Below are positions 23,535 to 34,985 of a DNA stretch of 64,000 bases, piece by piece. The stretch covers positions 253,501 through 317,500 of the forward strand of contig JARHVA010002006.1 of the NCBI GenBank assembly GCA_037957365.1, in the 5' to 3' direction. This DNA is from Torreya grandis (Eukaryota > Streptophyta > Pinopsida > Cupressales > Taxaceae). How positions within the stretch are numbered: the stretch's first letter is position 1; each line of letters begins with the position of its first letter. Made by a program: the position numbers and the translations under genes. The notes under the pieces were generated by a model that had not been told where the DNA came from, did not search any database, and worked only from the letters and a program-made list of their open reading frames with translations.

Positions 23535-24222
23535 TATTTTTAAATTATATAGCACCTCATTCTTATACACTTGAAAAATACACATCATGGATGTACCTTT
23601 AACTTCTAGGCCTTTCTCTCTACTAAAAAGATCACATACACTATATTTTTGTGCCTAATTACTTATCTCTTACTCCAACCAAAGTAATTATAATGACCTA
23701 GGCCTTCTGTCTTTTCCAAAATTTTATAAACCTTTTTATCTTCCATCTTTGCAAGTTTTAGACCTGTACCTATTTTCCAACTACCTAGATACTTACGTCC
23801 TAGTTAGATGCTTACATTGACACAAGTGTCCTATCTCAATGTAAGTGTCCAGTGCCCTAAAGTCATCCAATTTACCAATGAAAACTATTCTTATGGTTGT
23901 CCTATGTTATTTAATGTGAGATATTCTCCAAAGGGATTGTTATAAATACATGATCAACCCTCATTCATTCCTCACCTAGCATAGACCAAAAACACTCAAA
24001 TAAAGCACTCAAGTGAGCGAAGCTTCCATATTTTCTCTTATTTCCATATTTTTCATAGGGACAACATATCTACATATCTTAATTACTGAAAGAGTATTTC
24101 ATGAGACATATTTTCAAAGTCAAAAGATAGGTCACTATTATACTTACTTATCACACATTACATAATTCACACACAAGTTAACACATAGGGAAGAACTACA
24201 TAAGTTTGAGGGTTCCATGGTA
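23535..24222 (+). repeat. E copy 1: LTR-like dispersed repeat
   Basis: It matches 62770-63480 in the same orientation over about 690 bp. Shared blocks are ttatatagcacctca, ccaaagggattg-tataaata-a-gatcaacc, cattcattc-tcacct and ggtcactattat. The conserved TATAAATACA (near 23942) followed by a pyrimidine/A-rich leader looks like an LTR promoter. Its right end abuts T1 integrase coding, so it was probably inserted there. The exact left end is unclear. Confidence 0.65.
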
Positions 24223-24224
24223 GA

Positions 24225-25560
24225 CCAATAGTACCATTGTTGAATTGATTTACATGACATTGATTTTCTACTAAAATGACCACCACATTCTTTGTCATGT
24301 ACATGTTGTATTGACAACTTAGCCTCTTTAGTGCTTTGGCATCAAAGTAAGTGTCCCTCAAATAATCATTTGAATAAAAACCCATAAATGATTGCATATC
24401 AAAGTGTGATTATCTATAATTTTCATATGGTGTAATTAATTTATTCAAAAAGTTATAAATGGGTAAACCATTATATCTTTTGCACTACATGTAGTTGTCA
24501 AGACTTATAAAGCTTCTATATCTGAATTTGAAGCCAATTCACAATCATTGAAGTAAATTGGTTTTAAAGTGGTTAGACATTGAATAGACATGACAATTAT
24601 CCTTTTGTGGGATATTATCAATTGAAAAATTATCAAAATGTGCACATAAACATTATACCATATTTTTGTATGGGTTTTTATGTTCCTTTTTTGTTTGATA
24701 AACATATATAAATTGATTAAAAAAATTATGAATCCCCATATATCTTAATGTATTTTATTTTTAGATCATGAACTACACATATAAACCGAAATCAATGCCT
24801 GATATTTTTCAATATTATTTTTATGATAATCCTAGTCTATATGTGACAAGCATAGGCTCTCCCTATGGAGTAATTAGAAAAATTCATGTACAAGTGTTTG
24901 ATGCACATTTGGAGAAATATAAAAACATTTTCCATGTATTCCCAATAGTGTTATATGATGTGAAATAATCTCTAAAGATATCCCTGAGGGGTTTTGTATC
25001 CTATAGTGGATCAATAGCTAACTGGTTTGTGATAACTTGACCTTTGATCAATTTTTTAAGTATGATTTTTAAATTTAATTCCATGAAAAACATTACTCGT
25101 TTTTATATACATCCTGATAAATGAGGATTAAACATGATAAAATTTAATGGATTAACTTTGGTAATAACTTGAGTTTCATTATTTATCATGTAGTGTCAAA
25201 GTTTTTGTGTGGTAAATTCAAGAGCCAAACATAATTTTTTAATTGTAGTATAATTGTGCTCATAGTCAACAACTATGTGACTAATACATTATATGGTTCA
25301 CTCTCTATGATTATCATCATATTGTGATAGTAAAGTGTCTAGAGCGTGATCATTAGTAAATATGTATAATATAAGTGGTATATTTGGTATTGGAGGCATG
25401 AGAATAGGTGGATTAAAAAAAAAATTATTGAGTGCCTCAAAACTCTCTTGACATTTTTTATTCCATTCAAACTTTGAATATATTTTTAGTAATCTTGTGA
25501 AGTGTTTTGTCTTATTTGCTAACAAAGATAAAAAGCAACAAATCAACTAAATTTTAACCT
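24225..25560 (-). pseudogene. T1 RNase H, second RNase H and integrase N-terminus
   Basis: From 25546 leftwards on the minus strand the translation gives KIYSKFEWNKKCQESFEALN, PNIPLILYIFTNDHALDTLL and a split block YEHNYTTIKKLCLALEF (Ty3 RNase H with the first catalytic Asp replaced by Asn, TND). Near 24930-24800 the block WKMFLYFSKCAS marks the second, archaeal-type RNase H found in Tat elements, continuing to KEHKNPYKNMV and CLCAHFDNFSIDNIPQKDN near 24690-24590. The piece PYENYR...SNDYLRDTYFD (24420-24330) fits the linker to the integrase zinc domain. The sequence ends abruptly at LTR E. Confidence 0.75.
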
Positions 25561-25589
25561 GTAAAGATCATAGCTACTTCAATCATTGA

Positions 25590-26230
25590 GGAGGAGACAT
25601 GCCAGTGATAACTTCTAATTTTTTGGGATCAACCTCAATACCTTATTGTGATATAATAACCCCTAATATTTTCTTATTGTGACACTAAAGATGCAATTAT
25701 TTGTATTTAATCACACATTATACTATTGTACCATTTAAATATTTGTCATAGATCAATTACATGATTTTGTCTCTATTTGGATTTCACTAGTAGATCATCC
25801 ACATAATCATTTACTTTATTTTTAATAAGATCATGGAAGATATATGTCATGGCTATGATATGTAGCCCTAGATTTTTTCAATCCAAAAGGAATCACTATG
25901 TAATAAAATGTGCCACATGGTGTAATGAATGATGTTTTCTCTTAGTCTTCCTTCACAATTTTGATTTAATTATAATAAAAAAAATTATCCATGAATGTTA
26001 GCATCTGATATCCAACAATGGAATTTAAAATCATGTTGATATTGGGTAGTTATAAATCATCTTCAAGGAAATCCTTATTTATATCTCTCGAATCTAAACA
26101 ACATCATATTTTTCCATTAGGATTTACTACTAGTCCAATATTTGACACCCATTCTGGGTAGGCTACAACTCAAAGAAACCTAGATCAAGTAATATTTGAA
26201 TCTCTTATTTAACTATCAATGTAACTTTTG
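25590..26230 (-). pseudogene. T1 reverse transcriptase
   Basis: On the minus strand: VAYPEWVSNIGLVVNPNGKI, DSRDINKDFLEDDL and LPNI near 26170-26050, then VGYQMLTFMDNFFYYN, EKTSFITPCGTFYYIVIPFG near 25900, and an intact YVDD catalytic box at 25794-25805 followed by LLVKSK. Order and spacing match Ty3/gypsy reverse transcriptase, and the phrase GTFYYIVIPFGL with a following ATY fits the Tat/Athila type. Scattered stops make it inactive. Confidence 0.85.
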
Positions 26231-27099
26231 GATTCATTTTCATTATTTTATGCTTAACTATTTTTTCACTGGGTAGAGTGTGATCCGATTTCTTGTAGAT
26301 GAAGGATAAATGCTTGGCATATCTGAGTATGCCCAATTAAATATCTTAGGAAATTCATGTAATGCTTATCTAATTTAGTGTTCTTTATTTTAAAGTGTAA
26401 AGGAAAAAATTACTATTAATGATATGTATCTATTTCATATTTAAATTAAACTCTCTCTTCATTTATAATTATGGACCTATCTTCAGTATAGAGTTCAGTA
26501 GGGAATGTTAGGGGCATCATCTTATAGAACATTAGTCTTTCCAAAATATACATGAGCACTTGTAGAATGAGGAAACCTATTCTTATGATACAAGGGAGAG
26601 ATATCTTTGTATGCTCATAAATATTATAGCAAAGACTCATCATTAGATAATTCATATAATGTTAATATTTTTAATGAAATAGTATCATCAATAAGTTCTA
26701 GGTATACCGCTAACAATGTGATACATGATCAACTAATTTGTTTACCTGCTGAATAGATTTGTAAAAATATATTGTCAATATGTATATGTAATTGAGTTGA
26801 AATTTCATGAATGATATATGTAATCAAGGCCTTGCTTACCTTTATGACTAGGTACCTCAATAGGATGAAGAATGCCCTATGCATACTTTCCTAGTCCTTG
26901 TCCTCTATAACCCATTTTTTGCAAATATTTTAGTCCAATATCATATTTTTTGTCACTTGTATTATTAGATGAATGTGTTCTTATTGTAACTATGGGAATC
27001 ATATTTGAGTTGTGAATAGTAGACTATACAATTTTTTGAGTAGATAAATTCACATAAGGAACATAATTATATGCATATTTAATTACTTGAAAATACTTA

Positions 27100-27900
27100 A
27101 ATGGTTCATGATCAATAGGGAATTTATATTTGTGTCCCTGGTAATTGAGTTTCAAATAGGGATGTAAAGTGGAGAACATCTTGAATATCATGGATCCATG
27201 TCATTCCAAGTAAAATATTATAATTAAGATCCTTGATTATGTCTTGACATGCTATATAAATAGTTTTAGGTCCCAATGTGATATTATATGTTATTTGACC
27301 CAATACTTTGTGAGGAATGTTAGCAAAACTATGAATGTTCATATCTAAATAATCTAAATTCTCTACATGTATGTTGAAAAGTTGGATAAAGGAAATATTA
27401 AAAATATTCAATCCTGATCCATTATCCACTAAGACCTACTTAACACCCATATCATCAAATTATGAATTGAAATTATAATGGTAAATATTGATTGATAATG
27501 TGTTGTGGTGGTAAATATTCTTTTTCAAAAGATATATAGATTGTTTCGTCCACCATAACATTTTAATGATAGATGTAACATAATTGGGTTCAACATTTAT
27601 AGGTATAGTAGTCTCACATAATGCTTCATATAACATGTCCTTATATACATTGGATTGTTAGACTAACTATAAAATGGAGATCTTGGTTGTGGTATTAATA
27701 AGCTGACCAAGAATATTATATCTTTGGATCCAATTATATTATCACACATTCTGACCTCTTTTAGTGATAAAAATGTGAACCCTAGGGTATATTATAAGCC
27801 TATGGAAAATATTATGGGTGGGATGGTAGCTGAGGTATTTTAGAGGTATAGGATTGGGAGGAATAAAAGGAACCTACTATGATCATTGGCATCTAGTAGT
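27100..27900 (-). pseudogene. T1 gag C-terminus and aspartic protease
   Basis: The minus-strand frame 27124-27429 (101 codons open) contains VDNGSGLNIFN (active-site D-x-GS-x-N type), GPKTIYIACQDI and NYNILLGMTWI, the standard retropepsin order ending in LLGxxWI. Upstream (27720-27430) NTTTKISIL and SNVYKDMLYEAL match the T2 block NIHAKISILELLKNSLVYKDIL, and LKYLSYHP at about 27820 matches T2 KIFKGYHPP. This shows T1 and T2 are the same lineage in opposite orientation. Confidence 0.8.
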
Positions 27901-28246
27901 AATAGGTGTTAATTCAAAGTGAACCATGTAAAAATAATCATCACATGAAGGTTTTTTATTGGATTATTTAGTCATGTTAAATTTTATCAGTGTTATTAGA
28001 TTATACATCCATGGCTTTATGTGAAATCTAAAGATATGACAAATGACAGGGATACAACATATAAATGAAAATAAAAAACTTTACATTAAAAAATCATAAA
28101 TAAATTTTTTCAGTGTAATTGTGATGCATATGAAAATAAAAGAATTCATAAATATGAAACCCTAATTTAATGGTTGTAAATATAAGGAAAATAATAATGG
28201 TAAACTACGATTTTGGAAAATTTAAAAAATAAGTAGGTTTACAAAT
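27901..28246 (-). other. T1 5' leader or decayed gag
   Basis: Between the recognisable gag end and the 5' LTR. No clear primer site or coding block is visible; the space is too short for a full gag, so part has been lost. Confidence 0.4.
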
Positions 28247-30150
28247 AGCTTTATCAATTTTGAGAGAACGGGGAAATAGATTACCTGAATATGACAAATT
28301 GTGTAAAATTAGGTCGCTACAAATATGTAATAAATGCCAAAAATTGATTTGAAATTTGATATATATGGGAAGTGCAAAATGGATATATAAACTTAGCTAG
28401 AAAATTGAGACGATGACTATTTCTAGATCTGAGATTGATAGAGGAGTTGTGTTGAATATGTGTGGACCCAAAACATGAGTTGTAAGGGTGACTAGATAAT
28501 AGAAATGAAATTAGATAGTAGTAAGGGCATTATTTTATATATAGGATATCATTGTTTGGAAGACAATAGGCTCTAATATTTTTGGTTTATGTTCACCTTC
28601 ACCTATTTATTATGTAGACTGTGATAGATCTTTCAAACTAGTTCAAAGGCCACTATATAACTCTTTATTTGCTTGAAACCCTAGCTCAATGACATAGGAG
28701 GATTGATATAATCATGGAATAAAAAGGGGTTAGTAGTTGAATTTATTCTTGACCTCAAGACCACCTATATTGAGTGTTTCCAACATACCAATACTCTAAA
28801 TAGGGATCAAACTCCATGTGTTTCTACCACACTATGGTGGTGTGTGTGAAACTAGTGAAAAAGCTAAATGTTGGTGGAATGCTCATGTGATTAATTGATT
28901 CAACCATGACTTGTGATCTTGAAGGTATATTTAAACTTTAGATTGGGGCTACTAGGGATATATGTAATTAGAATTGGGATGAATAGGAAATTTTCTCTCA
29001 ATGTACAATTATAATTCTTGTGTTTTTCAGTGTGTAAGACTCTTGTGTATAGTTTTTTTTTAAAATATGGATTTATATTGGTTTTTTTGGAATTCATTTG
29101 TATGGCCTTACTAAACTTGTATGCTAACCATTTTGTGACTTTTTAATTTTCAAAATTATTTGATAATGGGTGGGAGTACATTGTTGGCAAGGTGGATAAT
29201 AGTGGGGTGCACTATTGTCTGGATGGGACATTATTATCCTAAGGGTAAGAGCTATTATTTTGGAGGTATGGTTCAATATTAAATTGAGCTTAAATTGTTG
29301 AGTGGTTTAGATAGGGACATTATAAATTGATTTGGATTGTTTGAAGGAATGATTCATCTGCACAAAATGTGTAGGATAGTGGTAAAAAAGGAACTCAATA
29401 AATCATAAATTAGGTGTGTCAAAATCAAGGTAAATTTAAGCGTTGAATATTCATTAATTCACAATTTTTTTTATTTCTCAAATTTATTTATGGTAATTTT
29501 GGAGGGCCTCTACATAGGTCCAAGTCACCTAAAAACTAGGAATGTATGATATTTCCTATGTCATCTCACCAAATGTTAATAATAATTTCATGGTTAACCT
29601 TACAATTTGCCTTATATATATAGTAAACATGATGTCATGGGTAACCATAAAATTTTACTTTTGACAAATACCCCATTATATCAAAAAAGTAACTCAATGA
29701 TGAGACCTCATTGCCCCTATTTGAAAATAAGAAAAATGAAATGCCATCTATTCTGGTTAGTTGTACTGACTGATAGCTCCAATTAACCAATTGAAATACA
29801 CTACCAAACTATAACCTAGTTTTCTGGCTACACCATCTAATTACACTATTCAGATGCACAATTTAGTTAAACTATTCAACTGCACCATTTATTTATGTCA
29901 TTTGATTACATATTTCAATAATGTTTGCCTAGAGAAAATGAATGATTATATAGAAAAAAAACATTTTCCTCTCCTCTTGGTGGATTCACCACCATGCATA
30001 TCAAATTCACCAAGCCTGTGAAATATTTATCCATATGTTTTCTAATGAGATTCAAGGGGTTTTATGATAAGGGATCTTAAAATTTACCTTAGTCAAAAAA
30101 GTGGTCACAAGTACATTATTTTATCTTAAATTTTAAATTATATGTCTTCA
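28247..30150 (-). repeat. T1 5' LTR, interrupted by a MITE
   Basis: It aligns with 7614-8823 except for 29425-30098. Without that insert its length (about 1.23 kb) equals the other LTR. It is followed by TATGA, the target duplication. Confidence 0.8.
29426..30091. mobile_element. Inverted-repeat element (MITE-like, possibly hAT), 666 bp
   Basis: The ends are CAAGGTAAATTTAAG (left) and, on the opposite strand of the right end, TAAGGTAAATTTTAAG. Flanks are GTCAAAAT (29418-29425) and GTCAAAAA (30092-30099), an 8-bp near-perfect duplication. The T1 3' LTR shows the uninterrupted site (ggtgtttcaaaagagtgg near 8760). An 8-bp duplication fits hAT-type transposases. No transposase is encoded. Confidence 0.8.
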
Positions 30151-30930
30151 TATGAATATTTTTTACATCTTAATTATAGATACCTACATTATTTGTGTAT
30201 AATAAATATGGTGATTGGCCTTCCCTAGGTCTCCTACACTAAAGGAGTTTGTCTTGGATGTATGCTTTGAAAATAACATTATGACACTTTTCTAAATGAT
30301 AAGGCCCCCTCTCAAGCTAGTGCACAATGATCTCATGATATTTATAACCCACACTTTTTTTATATCCAAATACATACTCACCTTCATCAATGATTATTTT
30401 ATAAAATCTTGGGTGTATTTTATAAAGTATAAGGGTGAAGTACTTGAGAACTTTAAACCCTTAAAATATTTTATAAAGAAGAAATAATCTATTCCACTAA
30501 AATAAATACATGTATAAAATGGGGGGAGTATGTCTCTAATGGATCTCATGAATTTTTTATATAACATGGCATATTTCATTATTTCATATTTCCCTACACA
30601 CCTCAAAAGAACATAGAGATAAGTTGAATTGCACTTTGAAGGAGATGGAAAATTGTATGATTCACTTGAGAGATATGGATCCTTAATACTGGGAAAAAGC
30701 CATAAATTGTGCTAATTATATCTAGAACCACATCCCCATAAGGAAGGGTGGAAAAAATCCCAAATAAGCTTGGTCTAGGATCAAGCCTGATGAATTTATT
30801 TTTCATGCATTCAATAGTACCATATGAGCATTTTTTCTTGATAGAAAATCAAGGTAATTTAGAAGAAGAGCATACTACTTATGTTTTTTTGATATTTTGA
30901 TGATTCCAAATCATATCTGATACTAGACCC
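30151..30930 (+). pseudogene. C1 pre-integrase and integrase
   Basis: It continues C1 after T1: HLNYRYLHYL, MVIGLPRSPTLKGVCLGCML (30205-30270, pre-integrase with the CxxC pair), then in the next frame PPLKLVHNDLM and YILTFINDYFIKSWVYF (30300-30420, first catalytic Asp and ID/NDY block), GEYVSNGSHEF (30520), HGIFHYF and PYTPQK (30565-30600, SPYTPQQN position), and VFLIF-like/DDSKSYLILDP (30900). Stops and shifts interrupt it; the minus-strand frames here are shadows. Confidence 0.8.
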
Positions 30931-30969
30931 AATCACTCATGATGTGTTTTTTTGATAGAATATACAATT

Positions 30970-31788
30970 TGATAATAGTATTATTCCCAAGGAACCCTCA
31001 CCACCTTATTCTACCTTTATCATTCCTCCTTATTCTACTTTAGAGGAATTTATTCTAGATAGGGATGATGATCATAATGCACTACCTTATCTTGTACTTG
31101 GTTCTCACTATATACCCAAATGGGCTAAGTCTACATTTAATACAATTAGTTCTCCAATGGTTAATTACTTTGTTCCCTATCATCTCAATCATAAAAATTT
31201 GGAATTTACATAATGAGTCATGTCATCTCAGATTCTAAAGTATTATTTTTTGAAACATTATGAAAAATAGATTGGTATGTTGTTATGTAGGAGTATTCTT
31301 CACTCATGAAAAATAACACTTGGGATATAGTACCACTTGATAAGGGAACAAAACTTATAGAGTGTAAATGGGTCTACAAGACCAAATACATAGTAGATGG
31401 TTCAATAGACAAGTACAAATCATGCCTAGTCATAAATGGATTCTCATAGGTTGAATGAGTAGACTACTCTAAGACCTTTTCTCACATTGATAAGATGTAT
31501 TTAGATAAGATTTTAATTTATCTTGTTGCAATACACCATTGGTTGATTTAATAGATGACATTAATAGTGCCTTCTTGCACAATGATCTACATGAGGAGAT
31601 ATACATGGATAAGATTATATGTTTTGTGCAAGGCTTTTTTCTAGTATGAAATCTCTATCATTATCTTTATGGACTCAATCAAGCTTAGTGTGATTGGTGA
31701 AAGAGAGATGTATTCTTTTATACTTACTCATGTATTCTCTTGTTGTCACTTCAACTTGAATGTATATATCCAAAGTCATGGGGATCAC
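30970..31788 (+). pseudogene. C1 reverse transcriptase, N-terminal half
   Basis: MKNNTWDIVPLDKGTKLIEC then KWVYKTKYIVDGSIDKYKS (31300-31420) is the unmistakable start of copia reverse transcriptase, followed by GFS, VDYSKTFSHIDKM (31460-31495), FLHNDLHEEIYM (31575-31610) and LYGLNQA (31665-31690). Upstream 30985-31210 is the serine/proline linker and NYFVPYHLN. It stops at S1 with CATTCT (31788-31793). Confidence 0.85.
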
Positions 31789-31793
31789 ATTCT

Positions 31794-32004
31794 TGAAAGG
31801 AATGTGAATATGATATGTAAAGATAAAGGCAGTGCCATAAAATAGCTTCTATATCTTACAAATGAGAAGCCTTATATATATAGGCAAGGACAAAAAATAA
31901 GTAAGTCAAACTAACCAATGTGGGATAAATCCACAAGAGGAAAAACTAGGAAATAAATAAAAATTATGTATAAAACCTAACAAACATGAGAACAAACTCT
32001 AACA
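31794..32004 (-). repeat. S1 3' LTR with internal deletion
   Basis: TGAAAGGAATGTGAA...CTCTAACA. It is about 86 bp shorter than the partner at 34684-34980; the missing part lies after the first 15 bases. Shared blocks are atatgatatgtaaa, gccttgtatatataggcaag-like and caaacatgagaacaaac. Confidence 0.8.
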
Positions 32005-32016
32005 CCCCCCCTCAAG
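32005..32016 (-). other. S1 polypurine tract
   Basis: Minus strand CTTGAGGGGGGG directly precedes the LTR start TGTTAG, the typical copia arrangement. Confidence 0.9.
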
Positions 32017-32432
32017 TGAATCTAGGGGATAAAAATAGCCAAAAAACAAAGTGGCATATCTATAGTATGAGTCCTAATAACAAGGTCTAATCAGGTACTC
32101 ATGTATAATATATATCCATGAAATGAAGGAAAGAAGAAAACCCATAGGAACAAAACTCCTCCCAAAATGATGTAAAATAAGGAAAAGAGAGAAAGGAAGG
32201 AATTCATGTGTAATCCCCCCTAAGGGCAAATTTCTTCACCCCATATGAAGATCAGTACTATATACCTTGCATGGATGGAAAATATGTAAAGAACCATCTA
32301 CATAGGTGGTGAGATAGTCCCAAAAACAACATATTTTTCCCATTAGTGTACCTCCTCCTAAATGTTAAAAATTAGATGTCCCAAAGACAGATCACCTGTA
32401 TAAATATTGATGCCAATGGGAGAGATAATACC

Positions 32433-33400
32433 CTATAAGGGTCTACCAAAACCTCCATGAGTGTATCCCATAGAGTGAAGTATGAAAGATCCAAATCCAA
32501 GAGTACATTTCTCAAAGGCTCCAACCACATAAAAAAGTGGATATGAAGTGAGAAAAATAAAAAATATAATAACAGGAGGAACAACAAGATCCAAAATAGA
32601 ATATGCAACAATAATAGGTTCATCATATAAATCACTATCTAAACACATATCTTCATAAATAATAGGAGTATGTGATGAAAGAAAAACAATTATGGCACAA
32701 TAAAATTCATCCTCAAGAAGTTGTGATGGTGTCTCATCCATGATCTCCAAAAGTAATGGTGAAGGTGCCATATCTTCAAGAATCATGCTCTCTCAATCAA
32801 TGAAATGAATATGAAGAGTACAAACTATATGAGGAGTAATAGATGCCTCAAGAAAACCATTGTCAAAATATAAATCATCACTAACAACTGAATAAGGAGG
32901 AATAATGAGAGGTGTAGGAGGTAATAGTGCCTCATCTAGATCACCATAAATAAGTATATCCTCACAAAATGAAGAGGAATCTTGATTCATATCACTAGTA
33001 AAGAGTGAATCTTCACTAGGAGGAGAAGAAAGAAGTGCCAATAATGCCTCTCCCATGTCATTGTCAAGAATCAAATCTTGAAAAACATTCATGTCATCAT
33101 AAAAGATAAATCATCACTAACAGGAGCAGAGGGAAGTGGAACAAAAGGAAGTGGAGTAAAAGAGGGTGAAAAAGACCCATAAGACTTAGTATCCTTCTCA
33201 AATAAGACTATAATATCATCCCAATCTTCCTTTGGTGATGTGACACATGTGACATAGAAATACAAACTATCTAAAACATAGAGGTGAATTAAATTAAGAG
33301 CCTCATCTTTAATGGATTTAATCTAAGCAAGATCTTCCTCACTTGTAAAATGGGGAATGTCATCATGCACCATTATCTACATGCCTTTCAGCTGTAAGTG
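32433..33400 (-). pseudogene. S1 gag-like gene with acidic, proline-rich tail
   Basis: On the minus strand MVHDDIPHFTSEEDLA (33370) and KDEALNLIHLYVLDSLYFYV with SPKEDWDDIIVLFEKDT (33310-33195) match UBN2 gag (AL--I-L-V-D-----V--A--AKEAWD-L---FE). A shift then leads into a tail frame 33092-32433, one stop at about 32790, with repeated acidic/proline segments (LLSSPPSEDSLF, LLPPTPLIIPPYS, SQLLEDEF) and then a hydrophobic part (IIFFIFLTSYPLF). No protease or polymerase follows. The tail has no known family that I recognise but resembles the S2 tail in composition, position and one block (YDEPIIVAYSILDL). Confidence 0.6.
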
Positions 33401-34668
33401 AATATTTATTTTGATATTATAAATAATGTATTTGGATGGGTTAAGGGGATCAAATAAGCAAGAATCTATTGTAAAAAAATAAGGATAAAGTCAAGAAGAA
33501 GAAGAACCCTCTCAAAAAAATAAATCCCCCCATGATAATTTAACGTCTCCCAATGAAATTAATGAACACCCCAACAAAGTGTAAGGCACCCCCAAATTTG
33601 TAATTTTATAATTTAGTTCATTTTACAATATAAATGAACCCATTGGATGGATAATAAAAAAAGATACACTTTGGAAAAAAATAGTACTCAATTTCGAAGT
33701 CAAGGTTTAAAAGTTATAGTCTTTACAATTTTTACTATCATTAAAATGGGTTAAATATGTAAATGTTGCACAAAAATTAATTGCACAAAAAAATAATTTA
33801 ACACATCATTAATATGGAAACAATATTTTTAAAAAAAAAAATTATATTAATTTATTTATTAGAAATGAATCATAGTTTGTCAAAAATGGGTGAAAGCCAA
33901 CTTTAGGAAGATTCTTTGCAAGATCTAGAAAAATTGTTTGAATGGGTCTTGTTGTGACATCTCAAAATGTGGTAGGGCCTAATGTACATGGTTCATACCT
34001 ATTATGGTCTGAAATTATGCATGAAACACCATCCTATCCAAGGATTATATCTAAAATTTTAGATCATGTGGTCTCACACCATAAGAAAACCAACCAACTC
34101 TCCAAATGATGAAGATAGATTGCTATAGTAATCTTCAAGCTACCAAAAATGTTGTATGACCTAGTCCAAAATGATTAAAAATCATATGGTAGGATATATG
34201 GGGATATTATCTAACTTAAAAGGTTTCATATCTAAAAAATCATATTTGTATCATATGTGGTGAGATAAAACCTAGCTAGTGGTTTATCTCTACCAGTAGA
34301 CCAATGAGTAGGTTTTTGAGTATAAGGGTTGTAAAACTTGATAAACGGAGATTATAAATTTTTTAAGAGATCATAAAAATCAGAGTGATATGATCCTATG
34401 ATTTTATATTTGGGTTTTGATACATGTATGGCCTAAAACCATCAAAAAATATGCATAAATTGCCCTAAAAACTTCCAAAACAAACTTAAACATGGGTCTA
34501 ACATAATGAGTACATAATGGTAAATCCTAAGATTTGCATGGCTTGATCAATGACTAAAAAAATAGATATTAGATCTATAAAAAATACCTACACTCCAATA
34601 AGAATAAATCTTGATAAATGGACAAGCCCTTGCAACAACAAACTCACAAATGGATGGTTGCAACACCT

Positions 34669-34683
34669 CCATCTCTAATACCA
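34669..34683 (-). other. S1 primer-binding site
   Basis: Minus strand TGGTATTAGAGATGG directly abuts the 5' LTR end CTTTCA; compare TGGTATCAGAGC of initiator-Met-primed elements. Confidence 0.85.
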
Positions 34684-34980
34684 TGAAAGGAATGTGAACA
34701 AGATCATTTCAAGCCCAAGATCTAAAGCATTAACAATAAAATAATCATAATAAGAGTTGTAATAAATGAAAATATGATATGTAAATACAAAGACAATATA
34801 ATATAATATTCATACAAAATAATTTATATATCTTACAAATAAAAAGCCTTGTATATATAGGCAAGTAAAAACAAGAAGTAAATCAAACTAACTAATGTGC
34901 GATAAATATACAAAAGGACAAACCATGAAATATATAAAAACTATCTATATAACCTAGCAAACATGAGAACAAACCTTACA
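34684..34980 (-). repeat. S1 5' LTR
   Basis: TGAAAGGAATGTGAA...AACCTTACA on the plus strand, partner of 31794-32004 and the complete copy (297 bp). Confidence 0.8.
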
Positions 34981-34985
34981 AATTC

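Larger units (their letters stand above)
7614..30150 (-). mobile_element. T1: Ty3/gypsy element (Tat/Athila-like), split by later insertions
   Basis: Minus-strand element with LTRs at 7614-8823 (3') and 28247-30150 (5', enlarged by a MITE), a purine tract beside the 3' LTR, and protein pieces in minus-strand order: end of gag, protease, reverse transcriptase, RNase H, a second RNase H, and integrase. The five bases outside the LTRs are CATGA (7609-7613) and TATGA (30151-30155), one mismatch, inside C1. The extra RNase H after the first is typical of the Tat group. About 12.4 kb between 11869 and 24224 is later insertions, and the first catalytic part of integrase is missing. Confidence 0.8.
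31794..34980 (-). mobile_element. S1: gag-only copia-type element
   Basis: Minus-strand element with LTRs 31794-32004 and 34684-34980, a strong polypurine tract, a primer site and a gag-like gene without pol; 3.2 kb in all. Flanks ATTCT (31789-31793) and ATTCC (34982-34986) look like a target duplication with one change; the right LTR may end one base later. It lies inside C1 reverse transcriptase, whose coding resumes at 34986. Short blocks such as taacaagg-----a-aggta after the purine tract are shared with S2. Confidence 0.8.

Noticed and set aside
24768..24968. Plus-strand 66-codon frame
   Set aside because: It is the shadow of T1's second RNase H on the minus strand.
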